A stretch of 64,000 nucleotides of DNA from Lachnospiraceae bacterium NE2001 (GCA_900110635.1 FOEK01000017.1:16028-80027), one strand, 5' to 3'; numbered from the stretch's first letter, positions 17,906 through 27,322 are shown. The notes: generated from the sequence alone by a model not told the origin. Numbers and translations: made by a program.

Positions 17906-18522
17906 TGATGATACGAAGGATTTTGATCGTGAGTGATTCCCATGGGCGGAGTCAGAATATAAAGAGGGCCATTGATAAGGAATTTCCAGATATGCTGATT
18001 CATCTGGGAGACCTGGAGGATGATCCAGAGGTGATCCGCGGCTGGCTGGACGATGCGGCAAGAACCTGGAATTCGTTAGACCAGGAAGCAGCAATGAAGC
18101 TGAGACCACAGGATCAGGAAGCCACAGATTACAAAATCAGTCTGCCAGTCCCGGCAGTCTTCATTCAGGGAAACTGCGACAGGTATTATTCGGGAAATGG
18201 AGCAAATGACCTAAGACAGACGGCGGTATTTGAGTTAAATGACCACCGTTTTTTCTGTACCCACGGACATAGGCAGGGTGTCAGCCTTGGGCTGGAAAAT
18301 CTGATGTATACCGCGATGGAGAATGACTGCGATATAGCACTTTACGGGCATACCCACGTGCCCTTTGACGATATATTTGAAGGGTACGAGGTCACAGACA
18401 GTGTCAGGATCCTGAATCCGGGAAGCATTTCAGTACCAAGGGGTGGCAGTAGTAAGGGCTATATGGTTATGACATTTGACGATAGCGGTGATTACACTGT
18501 GGAACTCAAGAAATTGAGGTGA
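17905..18522 (+). CDS. YfcE/MJ0936-type metallophosphoesterase
   Basis: This cytoplasmic calcineurin-like phosphodiesterase has the full set of metal ligands: SDSHG (residues 9-13), HLGDLED, GNCDRYY, THGH and YGHTH. It is followed by the LNPGSIS..R..S motif that closes the family's active site. The 205-aa length is slightly longer than usual because of an insertion between GDLED and the GNCD motif. Natural substrates are uncertain; relatives cleave 2',3'-cyclic or simple phosphodiesters. It overlaps rdgB. A clear paralogue is carried by the mobile element (57704-58273), with matching blocks around MLIHLGD, GNCDR, YGHTH and FDDSG. Confidence 0.92.
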   Translation: MMIRRILIVSDSHGRSQNIKRAIDKEFPDMLIHLGDLEDDPEVIRGWLDDAARTWNSLDQEAAMKLRPQDQEATDYKISLPVPAVFIQGNCDRYYSGNGANDLRQTAVFELNDHRFFCTHGHRQGVSLGLENLMYTAMENDCDIALYGHTHVPFDDIFEGYEVTDSVRILNPGSISVPRGGSSKGYMVMTFDDSGDYTVELKKLR

Positions 18523-18615
18523 ACTCAACATAGCCCAAACATAGAGCAAACTACTGCAGTAAAATGATGAAATGAAAAAAGCCAGAAAATGGTTCAGATG
18601 AGATATTCATAGGTA

Positions 18616-18652
18616 AATAAAAACGAGGCGGAGTCACATAAACTCCGCCTCG
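18616..18652 (-). terminator. terminator of the purine permease gene
   Basis: Read on the minus strand, an 11-bp stem CGAGGCGGAGT/ACTCCGCCTCG with a 7-base loop is followed by TTTTTATTT. The convergent phosphoesterase gene could also use it, weakly. Confidence 0.88.
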
Positions 18653-18672
18653 AATATTTATAAACCCGCATT

Positions 18673-20031
18673 TTACAAGAAGATATATTTCAGTATGAAC
18701 AGCACCGCCAGTACGTACATAATTGGGTTGATCTTCTTAGCCTTACCACAAGCAAGGTTCAGAAGCACATAAGAGATAACGCCAAATGATATACCTTCGG
18801 ATATGCTATAGAACATTGGCATAGCGATGATGCAGAGGTATGCAGGAATTGCTGAGGTGTAGTTTTCCTCTGACATTTTGATCTCAGTAACTGAGCTGGC
18901 CATCATAAAGCCCACAACGATAAGTGCTGGAGCTGTAGCAAATGATGGGATAGCGATAAATATAGGAGCAAGGAATGTGGATACCAGGAACAGTGCTCCT
19001 GTGGTAAATGCGGTAAGTCCTGTACGGCCGCCTACACCAACTCCTGCTGCTGATTCAACGAAGGTTGTAGTAGTGGAGGTTCCGAAGATAGCTCCAACTG
19101 TTGTAGCAATTGCGTCAGCCAGAAGTGCTGGCTTGATCTGTGGAAGCTTGCCCTCCTCGTCCAGCATGTCCGCTTTAGCGCTGACACCGATAAGTGTTCC
19201 CAGTGTATCAAAGAGATCGACGAACAGGAAAGCAAAGATAACAACGATGAAGTTGAAGATTCCCACGTCTTTAAGATTTACGTCAAAGCATTCGCCAAGA
19301 GTAAGGCCTAATTTGCTGAAATCAGGAAATGACAGACTAGGGATAAGTGAATAGAAGCCCTCGTCAGGATTTGGAATATATACTCCCACAAGCTGTAGGA
19401 TAATTCCGATAGCCCATACAGCCAGAATACCGAAGAATATAGCACCTGGGAATTTCTTGATATACATTATAGAAATAAGGATAACTCCAAGGATGGCGAG
19501 AAGTGCGCAGATTCCAGATGTGTGGAACGAAGCCTTGAAATCAACCAGCTCAACCAGTGTTGCACCGTCAACTGCTAGTCCTGCATTCTGCAGACCAATA
19601 AAGCAGATGAAAAGACCGATACCAACGGACACAGCCTTCTTAAGCTCCAGTGGGATTGCGTTAAACAGTGTCTCTCTGACATTGGTGAGAGAAAGAAGGA
19701 TGAAGATTATTCCCTCGATGAAAACTGCCAGCAGAGCCACCTGCCAGGTATAACCCATTCCCAGAACAACGGTGTAGGCCATGTAAGCATTTAATCCCAT
19801 ACCAGCTGAAAGGGCAAATGGCAGATTTGCCATAAATGCCATACACATAGTTCCAACGAACGAAGCAAGACAGGTTGCTATCAGAACCGCAGTTGGGTCC
19901 ATTCCGGTGGCAGACAGAATGCTTGGATTAATGGCCAGGATGTAAGCCATGGTCATAAATGTGGTGAATCCAGCAAGTACCTCTGTCTTCACAGTCGTGC
20001 CATGCTCTTTGAGTTTGAAAAACTTTTCCAT
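18673..20031 (-). CDS. NCS2/AzgA-type adenine/guanine/hypoxanthine permease
   Basis: It is a proton-coupled purine base importer of 452 aa with about 13 hydrophobic segments. Recognisable family blocks include the N-terminal EVLAGFTTFMTMAYILAINP, NLPFALSAGMGLNAY, the region FLFVDLFDTLGTLIG and the carboxyl side TTTTFVESAAGVGVGGRTGL. AAGGAG is 6 bases before the ATG. It lies 91 bases downstream of hpt on the same strand, so base uptake and salvage may be coexpressed. I looked for a purine riboswitch in the spacer and found none, but an 11-bp inverted repeat is present there. Confidence 0.95.
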   Translation of the reverse strand: MEKFFKLKEHGTTVKTEVLAGFTTFMTMAYILAINPSILSATGMDPTAVLIATCLASFVGTMCMAFMANLPFALSAGMGLNAYMAYTVVLGMGYTWQVALLAVFIEGIIFILLSLTNVRETLFNAIPLELKKAVSVGIGLFICFIGLQNAGLAVDGATLVELVDFKASFHTSGICALLAILGVILISIMYIKKFPGAIFFGILAVWAIGIILQLVGVYIPNPDEGFYSLIPSLSFPDFSKLGLTLGECFDVNLKDVGIFNFIVVIFAFLFVDLFDTLGTLIGVSAKADMLDEEGKLPQIKPALLADAIATTVGAIFGTSTTTTFVESAAGVGVGGRTGLTAFTTGALFLVSTFLAPIFIAIPSFATAPALIVVGFMMASSVTEIKMSEENYTSAIPAYLCIIAMPMFYSISEGISFGVISYVLLNLACGKAKKINPIMYVLAVLFILKYIFL

Positions 20032-20065
20032 GATTTTCTCCTTATAGAATGTTGAATAACTATAA

Positions 20066-20100
20066 CATTTTATATAGATGCTTTAGATTTATATAAAATG
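20066..20100 (-). promoter_or_regulatory. 11-bp inverted repeat upstream of the purine permease gene
   Basis: Perfect arms CATTTTATATA/TATATAAAATG surround a 13-base spacer between hpt and the permease. It could be an operator for a purine regulator or an A+T-rich mRNA hairpin. It has no G+C-rich stem, so a terminator is unlikely. Confidence 0.45.
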
Positions 20101-20122
20101 CAACGCTCATATATGATGGATT

Positions 20123-20683
20123 TTAGTCCAGAAGTGCCGTGTTGTACTCCGCAATATACGGCAGATTCCTGTAATACTCGCCGAAGTCCAGCCCGTATCC
20201 AATCACAAAATAATCCGGGATTGTGAACAGCGTATAATCAGCCCTTAGCTTGATCAGTCTTCGATCAGGCTTATCAAGCAGCGTCACCAGCTTAAGCGAC
20301 AGCGGATCACGTTTTTTCAGCAGTTCAATGATTGCGGACAAGGTTCTGCCTGTGTCGATTATGTCCTCGACAATTACAACGTGATATTGGCTGATATCCT
20401 GGGTTAGGTCGTACAGAATCTGCACATCGCCAGAAGACTCTGTGCTCTCAAAATAACTCTTTGCGGCCATAAAGCCAATCTCGCAGGGGATAGTGATCTC
20501 CTTGGAAAGGTCAGATAAAAAGACAAATGCACCCTTCAGGACACTGACCAGAAGAAGAGGCTTTCCCTCGTATTCCTGGCTGATCCAGTCGGCGCATTTT
20601 TTGATCTCGCGCTGAATCTCCTCCTCGGAAATGATCACGCGTTTTACTCCACTCTGAAACTCATTTTTGTCTGTGATAGTCAA
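20123..20683 (-). CDS. hpt: hypoxanthine phosphoribosyltransferase
   Basis: It converts hypoxanthine or guanine with PRPP to IMP or GMP in purine salvage. The PRPP-binding motif VVIVEDIIDTGRTLSAI lies near residues 95-111, the flexible-loop region near 70, and the base-binding region PDYFVIGYGLDFGEYYRNLPYI is near the C-terminus. I choose the TTG at 20683 because GGAGG lies 8 bases before it; this gives 186 aa, the usual length. The ATG at 20698 contains that GGAGG in its second and third codons and has no site of its own. In Bacillus this gene sits between tilS and ftsH; here it has moved away from that cluster and sits with a purine permease. Confidence 0.94.
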   Translation of the reverse strand: MTITDKNEFQSGVKRVIISEEEIQREIKKCADWISQEYEGKPLLLVSVLKGAFVFLSDLSKEITIPCEIGFMAAKSYFESTESSGDVQILYDLTQDISQYHVVIVEDIIDTGRTLSAIIELLKKRDPLSLKLVTLLDKPDRRLIKLRADYTLFTIPDYFVIGYGLDFGEYYRNLPYIAEYNTALLD

Positions 20684-20844
20684 GATGTTTACCTCCATAT
20701 TATTATAGGAAAAACATACCGACATTGTATCATAACTTAAGTAGATATTAAAGGCGAAATACGTTATTATATACATATTGCAGATTATGTAATAAGGTGA
20801 AATGTAACGCAAAAATAAAGGGTTTGAAATGAGAGGTTAAATGC

Positions 20845-22590
20845 ATGAAAAAGGGCGACATAGTCGAGGGAATAATTGATAAATACAGCTTTCCAAACAA
20901 GGGAAGCTTTCTTCACGTAGAGGAGAATCCATCGGTGGAAGGCGGCAGCATTGAACGAAGGATTACAGTGAAGGGTGCGCTGCCGGGCCAGAGGGTTAAG
21001 GCACGCATCAAGAAGAAGAAAGAGGGTTATGCTGACGCTATACTTATGGACGTTGTAGAGAAGTCTCCACAGGAAACCAAGAAACCAATGTGCGACCATT
21101 TCTACAGCTGCGGCGGCTGTACCTACCAGACCTTCGCCTACACCAGCCAGCTAAAACTGAAAGAGAAGATGGTGAAGGACCTACTCGCACCGGTTATAGA
21201 TTTTGAGAGTGATTTCAATTGGGAAGGCATCCTGGCATCCCCAGACCAATTTAGATATAGAAATAAAATGGAATTCACCTTCGGCGATTCCGAGAAGGAC
21301 GGCCCGCTGACCCTGGGACTCCACCGCCGAAACTCAACTCACGATATCATCAGCATTGACTCCTGCGCTCTGGTCAGCCCGGCTTGGAACGAGATACTGA
21401 AGTTCACACAGAAGTTCTATCGTGACCGCGGAGTTCCACATTACAACAAGCGTACTCACACAGGAGTTCTTCGCAATCTTGTGATCCGCGAGTCTGCCAC
21501 AAATGGCGGGATCCTCGTCAATCTGGTGACCACGACTCATCACTCCATCGATGAGTATACACGTGAGATTCCCTGGAATGAGAAACGAAGTGAGACAGTG
21601 GACGAGCTCTGCCTTCCTGAATATGTGGCAGGCCTTCTGTCTCTGGGAGATACTTCGCCTGTGGGAATGGATGGCTACAGCTCACACGGCTACGACAACA
21701 ATACTGGACGTTACGGAATGCATTCAAATAAGGTGGTACGAGATAAAAATGGTGTCTTCAAGAACGCTTATCTCAGCGACGAAGAGAAGGGCGGTTCTGG
21801 CGAGTTTGAGTCCCTCTCCCGTTATAACCGGATCGTGGGAGTTCTATACACGGAGTGCGATACTCTTGCAGACGCAATCATTCCTGATACCGTTACGCTG
21901 CTTTATGGTGAAGACTATCTCATGGAGGAGGTGCTGGGACTTAAGTTCAAGATATCACCGTATTCATTTTTCCAGACAAATACTCGCGGCAGCGAGGTTC
22001 TATACTCCAGGGTTCGTGACTATGCCAATGAAGCCATTGCTTTATCGGCTGCAAAGGAGGAACCGGAAGGTTCAGATAAGGAGTCATCAGCTGATAATGC
22101 AGAGAAGACTGGTGTTATCTATGATCTTTACAGCGGCACTGGTACCATCGCCCAGATGATGTCACCAGTCGCAAGCAAGGTCTACGGCATTGAGATAATC
22201 GAAGAGGCAGTCGAAGCCGCCAGAGAGAATGCAAAGCTAAACAAGCTGGCAAACTGTGAGTTTATAGCGGGCGATGTTCTGAAAAAACTGGACGAGCTGG
22301 AGGAAAAACCGGACCTGATAATCCTGGATCCTCCACGTGATGGCGTAAATCCTAAGGCTCTCCAGAAGATTCTCTCCTACGGCGTAGATTCCTTGGTTTA
22401 CATCAGCTGTAAACCAACCTCACTGGCCCGAGATCTGGAAATCTTCGAGGCGAATGGCTATGCTCCAGTGAAGGGCTGCTGCATAGATCAGTTCCCGAAC
22501 ACCCAGCATGTTGAGGTCGTGAGTCTTTTACAGCGTTTGAGCAACACCTCAAAGAAGACGATTACTCTTGATGTTGATATGGAGGATTAA
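20845..22590 (+). CDS. 23S rRNA (uracil-5-)-methyltransferase, RlmD/TrmA family
   Basis: It is a SAM-dependent RNA m5U methyltransferase. Residues about 1-75 form a TRAM RNA-binding domain. The iron-sulfur cysteines C83, C89 and C92 (CDHFYSCGGC) are present, with a later Cys in IDSCALV. The SAM motif YDLYSGTGTIAQ, LDPPRDGV and the catalytic-Cys region VYISCKPTSLARDL follow in order. A final QFPNTQHVEVV is typical. At 581 aa it is longer than E. coli RlmD because of an insertion around residues 245-320. The target is probably U1939 of 23S rRNA, although the Firmicutes homologues (RlmCD type) can also modify U747. GAGAGG precedes the ATG. Confidence 0.93.
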   Translation: MKKGDIVEGIIDKYSFPNKGSFLHVEENPSVEGGSIERRITVKGALPGQRVKARIKKKKEGYADAILMDVVEKSPQETKKPMCDHFYSCGGCTYQTFAYTSQLKLKEKMVKDLLAPVIDFESDFNWEGILASPDQFRYRNKMEFTFGDSEKDGPLTLGLHRRNSTHDIISIDSCALVSPAWNEILKFTQKFYRDRGVPHYNKRTHTGVLRNLVIRESATNGGILVNLVTTTHHSIDEYTREIPWNEKRSETVDELCLPEYVAGLLSLGDTSPVGMDGYSSHGYDNNTGRYGMHSNKVVRDKNGVFKNAYLSDEEKGGSGEFESLSRYNRIVGVLYTECDTLADAIIPDTVTLLYGEDYLMEEVLGLKFKISPYSFFQTNTRGSEVLYSRVRDYANEAIALSAAKEEPEGSDKESSADNAEKTGVIYDLYSGTGTIAQMMSPVASKVYGIEIIEEAVEAARENAKLNKLANCEFIAGDVLKKLDELEEKPDLIILDPPRDGVNPKALQKILSYGVDSLVYISCKPTSLARDLEIFEANGYAPVKGCCIDQFPNTQHVEVVSLLQRLSNTSKKTITLDVDMED

Positions 22591-22640
22591 GTGGCGGAAT
22601 AAATAGATGGCAGATTGAAAGGAAGGTGGGTCATAATAGA

Positions 22641-23591
22641 ATGAAAGTTTTAGTTATTGGGATGGGTGCGGTCGGATGCGCGATAGCTATTGCCACTGCA
22701 AATGCCGGGATGGAAACTGCAGTTGTTGCGAGAGAAGAAACAGCCAAGGCTATAAGGGCTAATGGATTAAAAAGGACCGGAATATTCGATGAAATAACGG
22801 TTTCATCGGAATGCATAACTGTATATGAGAACATTGATCAGATAGAAGTTGAATATGATTATATTGCAGTTGCAGTAAAAACCATGGCCAACAAGACTGT
22901 TGCAGACGAATTGGCTAAGAACCGGAACATTATAGGTAGGAATGGTAAAATAATACTGTTTCAGAACGGATGGGGAAATGATGAGACGTATCTGGCATAT
23001 TTTTCGGCTTCAAAGGTTTTCAATGCAAGGGTAATAACGGGATTTGAAAGGACTGCCCCCTGGGTTACGAAGGTTACTGTACATAATGCTCCGATATTGC
23101 TTGGTTCATTGCACGGAGAAAATACGAAAGGGCTTGAGCCAATTGCAAAGGCTATAAGCGATTCAGGCATACCGTCCGAGGTTTCGGATGAGCTTATTCA
23201 GGCATTGTGGGCGAAGATGCTTTATAACACAACCTTAAATCCGTTAGGCGCAATCATGAATATGAGTTATGGTGAACTTGCGGGTTCAGGGCACTTGGTT
23301 GGCATTATGAACAGGCTTATTGAAGAAACCTTTGCTGTGATGAAAGCTGCCGGATATAAGACGTTTTGGAATAATGCGAAGGAGTATCAGGATGTTTTTT
23401 ACAGTAAACTTGTACCAGATACATTTGCTCATCGGGCATCAACATTACAGGATATTGAGAAACATCAGAAGACGGAAATTGATACTTTGAATGGATGCAT
23501 TCAGCGGTTAGGTAAAAAGCACAATGTGCCAACCCCAGTACATGATATGATCGTTGAATTGATTAGAGGAATTGAAGATGTCCGCTGTTAA
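22641..23591 (+). CDS. ketopantoate reductase family protein (PanE/ApbA)
   Basis: It is an NADPH-dependent reductase. The N-terminal Rossmann motif VIGMGAVGCAIA spans residues 4-15. A middle NPLGAIMN segment and the C-terminal helical ApbA_C domain with a conserved Lys/Asn pair (AKMLYNTTLNPLGAI) fit 2-dehydropantoate 2-reductase, which makes pantoate for CoA synthesis. No other pan genes are nearby, so a different keto-acid substrate is possible. The start is uncertain: I use the ATG at 22641 that opens directly into the Rossmann strand; a GTG at 22626 is closer to the GGAAGG site. Confidence 0.85.
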   Translation: MKVLVIGMGAVGCAIAIATANAGMETAVVAREETAKAIRANGLKRTGIFDEITVSSECITVYENIDQIEVEYDYIAVAVKTMANKTVADELAKNRNIIGRNGKIILFQNGWGNDETYLAYFSASKVFNARVITGFERTAPWVTKVTVHNAPILLGSLHGENTKGLEPIAKAISDSGIPSEVSDELIQALWAKMLYNTTLNPLGAIMNMSYGELAGSGHLVGIMNRLIEETFAVMKAAGYKTFWNNAKEYQDVFYSKLVPDTFAHRASTLQDIEKHQKTEIDTLNGCIQRLGKKHNVPTPVHDMIVELIRGIEDVRC

Positions 23592-23701
23592 TTTTATCAA
23601 TACTAAGCGTGTTCATAATACTTACTGATGAGACGGTTGTACTATTGTCACGAGAGTAAGGAAAAAGTAGCGTAAAAGGTTTGAAAATAAGGGGGAGTTG
23701 A

Positions 23702-24757
23702 ATGGATAAGGGTTGGTCAGAAAAGAATAAAGAGATACAAAAGCTGTTGTCGAAAGAAGCTACCTTTGGCGAAGCCATCAAGAAGCTGATAGAGTTCCGA
23801 GATGAATTGTTCCAGCAGATAACATGGATCATAGAAGGCTATCCTGAGAAGGCTTTTTATCAATTGCCGTTTGCGGGCGCCAAGGGCTATCACAGTAAAA
23901 CTCTTGCGTATTCTATATGGCATATTTTCAGGATAGAAGATATCGTTGCTCACGAGATGATCGCGGATGATGAGCAGATACTGTTTCGTAAAAGGTTCCT
24001 TGAGAAGACAGCATCTCCTATCATCACAACGGGTAACGAGCTTGCCGGTGAAGAGATTGTTGAGTTTTCGAAGAAACTGAATGTGTGGGAGCTTTATCTT
24101 TATGCAAAGGAGGTAAAGGAATCAACGGATCAGCTTCTTTTACAATTACAGTACAAGGATCTAAAAAGAAAACATACTGAAGACACAAAACAGAAGCTGA
24201 TAGAAAGTAAGTGTGTCAGTGAGGATGAAAATGCTTTCTGGCTGATTGACTATTGGTGCGGCAAGGATATAAAAGGACTTATACAGATGCCATTTTCGCG
24301 CCATTGGATTATGCATATTGAAGCAATGCTGCGAATAAAGAACAGACTTTGTAAGATAGCAAGAAAGGGCGTTGATCCTGTCGCTATATGTGGATTGTCC
24401 TGTAACCATTGCTTCCTTGGAGAGTGGTGTGGAGGCTGCAGAACTGAGTACAATACCTGCTCCTTTGCCATCTGCTCCGAAGGCAGGATATGTCCTAACG
24501 TAAAGTGCTGCAATGAAAAGAATATAGATGCATGTTACGAATGCAGTGAAATAGAGACCTGCGAGAAGGGATTCTATGTACCGTCCAATGATGGAGCAAA
24601 TGCCGCAAAGGCTCAGTCCTTATATATCAGGAATTATGGAAAAAAGGAATTCCTTAAGGTACAGGCGAGACTACACGAGAAATATGATTTTGAGAAGGTG
24701 CAGGAAATTCTTGGGCAGGACTATAAGGAAGGCTTGCGCATATTGGAAGAAAACTGA
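23702..24757 (+). CDS. DinB-like domain plus Cys-rich DUF3795 protein
   Basis: This 351-aa cytoplasmic protein has two parts. Residues about 15-215 look like a DinB/YfiT four-helix bundle; the expected metal-binding histidines appear as H in SIWHIFRIED and H in RHWIMHIE. Residues about 230-300 are Cys-rich (CGLSCNHC, CGGC, CSEGRICPNVKC, CYECSEIETC), which matches DUF3795, a probable zinc-binding domain. The enzymatic role is unknown; DinB-fold proteins often act as thiol-dependent transferases. GGGGGAG precedes the ATG. The next gene follows after 45 bases and may be cotranscribed. Confidence 0.8.
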   Translation: MDKGWSEKNKEIQKLLSKEATFGEAIKKLIEFRDELFQQITWIIEGYPEKAFYQLPFAGAKGYHSKTLAYSIWHIFRIEDIVAHEMIADDEQILFRKRFLEKTASPIITTGNELAGEEIVEFSKKLNVWELYLYAKEVKESTDQLLLQLQYKDLKRKHTEDTKQKLIESKCVSEDENAFWLIDYWCGKDIKGLIQMPFSRHWIMHIEAMLRIKNRLCKIARKGVDPVAICGLSCNHCFLGEWCGGCRTEYNTCSFAICSEGRICPNVKCCNEKNIDACYECSEIETCEKGFYVPSNDGANAAKAQSLYIRNYGKKEFLKVQARLHEKYDFEKVQEILGQDYKEGLRILEEN

Positions 24758-24802
24758 AGCTTATAGAAAAAATTAGGAGATTTAGTGGAATTGGGGAATC
24801 GT

Positions 24803-25579
24803 ATGAACTATTTTGTTGAAGGATTACAGGGGAGCGGAAAAAGCACTCTTGTCGGAAAACTGTCTGAGAAGCATCCCGATTTTAAAGTGTTTCGTGAGGG
24901 AGATTATTCTCCCGTAGAACTGGCCTGGTGCGCTTATATTTCACCTAACAGATATTCTCAAATCTTGGATAAATATCCGGATATTAAAGATGAGATAGCC
25001 TTAAAGAGTCACGAAGAAGATGAACACGTAATCACTTGCTACACTCAGATAATCACAGATATTCCAGGATTTCACAAGGACCTGGAACAATATGAGATAT
25101 ACAATAACCGCGTATCTCGCGAAGACTTTAAGAACATCATTCTAACTCGCTATTCTAATTGGAACACCGATGGAAATATATTTGAGTGTTCTCTTTTTCA
25201 GAATATCGTAGAGGATATGATCCTGTTCCAGAACGCATCCGACATGGCGATTATAGATTTTTACAAAGAGATAAAAAATGCTTTGGGAGAGCGGGATTAT
25301 CAGATAGTTTATCTTCTGAGTGAGGATATCCGTTCAAATATCAACGTGATCAGGAAAGAAAGGTCAGATGATCAAGGGAATGAACTGTGGTTCCCTCTGA
25401 TGCTGAAATATTTCAATGAATCGCCATTTGTAAAGGCGAATGGAGTGTCCGGTGAGGAGGCTATGTTTTCCCATTTTGCTCATAGACAGGAACTGGAACT
25501 CGCAATCTGCAAAGAGGTCTTTCCTGACAGATATACCATACTAAAATCAAAGGGCTACGGTGACGAGGGTCTTAGCTAG
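24803..25579 (+). CDS. P-loop kinase-like protein
   Basis: The protein starts almost directly with a Walker A motif, VEGLQGSGKSTL (residues 4-15), as in nucleoside/nucleotide kinases. A later block IVYLLSEDIRSNINVIRKER looks like the LID/arginine segment of deoxynucleoside-kinase folds. Length is about 258 aa. The substrate cannot be told; neighbours (DinB-like protein upstream, tcdA downstream) do not help. Two starts are possible: ATG 24803 after GGGG, used here because it opens into the P-loop strand, or GTG 24785 after AGGAGA, which would add six residues. Confidence 0.75.
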   Translation: MNYFVEGLQGSGKSTLVGKLSEKHPDFKVFREGDYSPVELAWCAYISPNRYSQILDKYPDIKDEIALKSHEEDEHVITCYTQIITDIPGFHKDLEQYEIYNNRVSREDFKNIILTRYSNWNTDGNIFECSLFQNIVEDMILFQNASDMAIIDFYKEIKNALGERDYQIVYLLSEDIRSNINVIRKERSDDQGNELWFPLMLKYFNESPFVKANGVSGEEAMFSHFAHRQELELAICKEVFPDRYTILKSKGYGDEGLS

Positions 25580-25741
25580 ATCCTCGTTATTCGTAGCGTT
25601 TTTCTTACTAAGCAAAAATATTTTTGGGGTTGAACTTAAACTATTTACATTTTGATGGGGGATGTGTTAAAAGATAAATGTAGTGTATTTTTTGTTACAT
25701 ATTTCGGAATAGACGAGATAATTGGAGAATATTTATAGTTA

Positions 25742-26425
25742 ATGGTGAATGAAAGTTTTAACAGAACAAAGATGCTCCTGGGTGAGGAAGCATTAGAGAA
25801 GCTCGCAACAAAGCGGGTGGCGGTTTTTGGCGTCGGTGGTGTTGGCGGCTACGTGGTGGAGGCACTGGTTCGTTCAGGAGTAGGTGCGCTGGATTTGATC
25901 GATAAGGATGTTGTGGACGTGACCAACATCAACCGACAGATTATCGCGACACTTGATACAGTCGGCAGACCTAAGGTGGATGTGGCTGAGGAGCGAGTAC
26001 ATAGCATTAATCCTGACTGTGTGGTTAGGAAGTACCAGTGCTTCTATCTGCCAGAGACAAAGGATCAGTTTGATTTCTCACAGTATGACTATGTGGTGGA
26101 TGCTATTGATACCGTGACTGGAAAGCTTGCTCTGATCGAGCAGGCGAAGGCGGTTGGAGTTCCCGTGATCTCCTCTATGGGAGCGGGCAACAAGCTGGAT
26201 CCGACAGCATTTAAGGTGGCAGATATCTATAAGACCAGCGTGTGTCCCCTTGCGAAGGTTATGCGCAGGGAGCTTAAGAAGCGAGGAATTGATTCGCTGA
26301 AGGTTGTTTATTCAGAGGAAATGCCGATTGATACAGGCGGAAGGACTCCGGGGTCGGTGGCCTTTGTTCCGTCGGTAGTTGGTTTAATTATCGGTGGAGA
26401 AGTTATTAAGGATGTGCTACAATAA
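25742..26425 (+). CDS. tcdA: tRNA threonylcarbamoyladenosine dehydratase (TcdA, E1-like)
   Basis: It is an ATP-dependent E1-superfamily enzyme that dehydrates t6A37 of tRNA to the cyclic form ct6A. Seen are the nucleotide-binding VFGVGGVGGYVVEAL (residues 28-42), DVTNINRQI (ATP contact), DAIDTVTGK, the SSMGAGNKLDP loop and a late GRTPGSVAFVPSVVG block. The 227-aa length is normal for the Firmicutes version. No close ribosome binding site precedes the ATG at 25742, so the start is slightly uncertain. A dispersed palindromic repeat follows 15 bases after the stop. Confidence 0.93.
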   Translation: MVNESFNRTKMLLGEEALEKLATKRVAVFGVGGVGGYVVEALVRSGVGALDLIDKDVVDVTNINRQIIATLDTVGRPKVDVAEERVHSINPDCVVRKYQCFYLPETKDQFDFSQYDYVVDAIDTVTGKLALIEQAKAVGVPVISSMGAGNKLDPTAFKVADIYKTSVCPLAKVMRRELKKRGIDSLKVVYSEEMPIDTGGRTPGSVAFVPSVVGLIIGGEVIKDVLQ

Positions 26426-26440
26426 TTAGAACGGTGGGGA

Positions 26441-26491
26441 ACACCTCATCAGTCAGCTTCGCTGACAGCTTCCCCTCCAGGGGAAGCCTTT
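26441..26491 (+). repeat. 51-bp double-hairpin repeat, copy 1
   Basis: The unit contains GTCAGCTTCGCTGAC and GCTTCCCCT-CAGGGGAAGC, two adjacent hairpins ending in CTTT. A second copy in the same orientation is at 27325-27375, and the two bracket a single gene. Repeats with this consensus are scattered widely in gut Clostridia genomes. Confidence 0.9.
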
Positions 26492-26518
26492 AGATTATAG
26501 AGAAGGAGATGGGGACAT

Positions 26519-27322
26519 ATGAAGAAGATAGTAGTTGGTGACTACGAACTGCAGACTGAAGGTCTTATAATGGGCGCTGTTATTGCAACAGGTGTTGGCC
26601 TTATGGGACTTAGTGTAAAGAATCTGCTGGATGCCAGGAAGCTCAAATATGCGGCACAGCAGCCGATAGATGATGACCTCGAGTTCGAGGAGTATAAAGA
26701 GATGAAGGTTCGCAAACTGAAGAAGAAGAGAGATGCGAAGCTTCGTCGTGGAATCATCGGTGTATCAGTTGGTGCCTTTGCTACCGCTGTTGGAGTTGCT
26801 GCATTTACCCCTCTTAGAAGAATTGTGGTAAATGAAGACTTTACCCTTAGGGCTGATAGAGCAGAGAAACTGGATGGGGTAGTTAGTAGCGTTCGTGAAC
26901 TAAGTGGTGCTATTCAGGATGGCTTTCAGAACAAGGCTCAGGTGATCCGTAATATCGATTTTGACGAGATCAAGAGCAATATCCCAGATATCAAGGATGG
27001 AATCTCGAACATCAAGGGCAATATCCCAGATATTAAGGATGGAATCTCGAACATTAAAGAAAACATTCCGGACATAAATGAGATTAAGAGTAATATATCT
27101 GGTATCAAATGTACCAGATGTGGAAAATGCTGTAAGTGCGGAAAGTGCTTTAAGTGTGGGCTTCCAAAGTTCGTTGCTTTGAAGGAGAAGGCTTCGGATA
27201 TGGGAGATATTAAGGAGAATATCCAGAATATCACTGCGCTTATTGCGAAGGTTCACGGTATAAAGGTCGTGAGCGAGAAGCTGGAGGCCAGGTTACAGGA
27301 TATTCTTTCTAAGGTGTCGTAA
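26519..27322 (+). CDS. membrane protein with 14-residue repeats and a Cys-rich knuckle
   Basis: I do not recognise this family. Two hydrophobic helices (about residues 14-36 and 78-97) flank a charged cytoplasmic-type loop. From about 140 on the protein has a repeated 14-residue unit NIPDIKDGISNIKG; a 42-bp DNA direct repeat encodes the first two copies (about 26978-27061). A Cys-rich stretch CTRCGKCCKCGKCFKCG (near 200-216) could bind zinc or iron-sulfur. The C-terminus is helical again. AGAAGGAG precedes the ATG. The gene is bracketed by two copies of the 51-bp repeat, as if inserted with them. Confidence 0.72.
   Translation: MKKIVVGDYELQTEGLIMGAVIATGVGLMGLSVKNLLDARKLKYAAQQPIDDDLEFEEYKEMKVRKLKKKRDAKLRRGIIGVSVGAFATAVGVAAFTPLRRIVVNEDFTLRADRAEKLDGVVSSVRELSGAIQDGFQNKAQVIRNIDFDEIKSNIPDIKDGISNIKGNIPDIKDGISNIKENIPDINEIKSNISGIKCTRCGKCCKCGKCFKCGLPKFVALKEKASDMGDIKENIQNITALIAKVHGIKVVSEKLEARLQDILSKVS

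Noticed and set aside
20032..20122. Purine riboswitch upstream of the purine permease
   Set aside because: The spacer is only 91 bases and lacks the three-way-junction core; it has just an A+T-rich inverted repeat.
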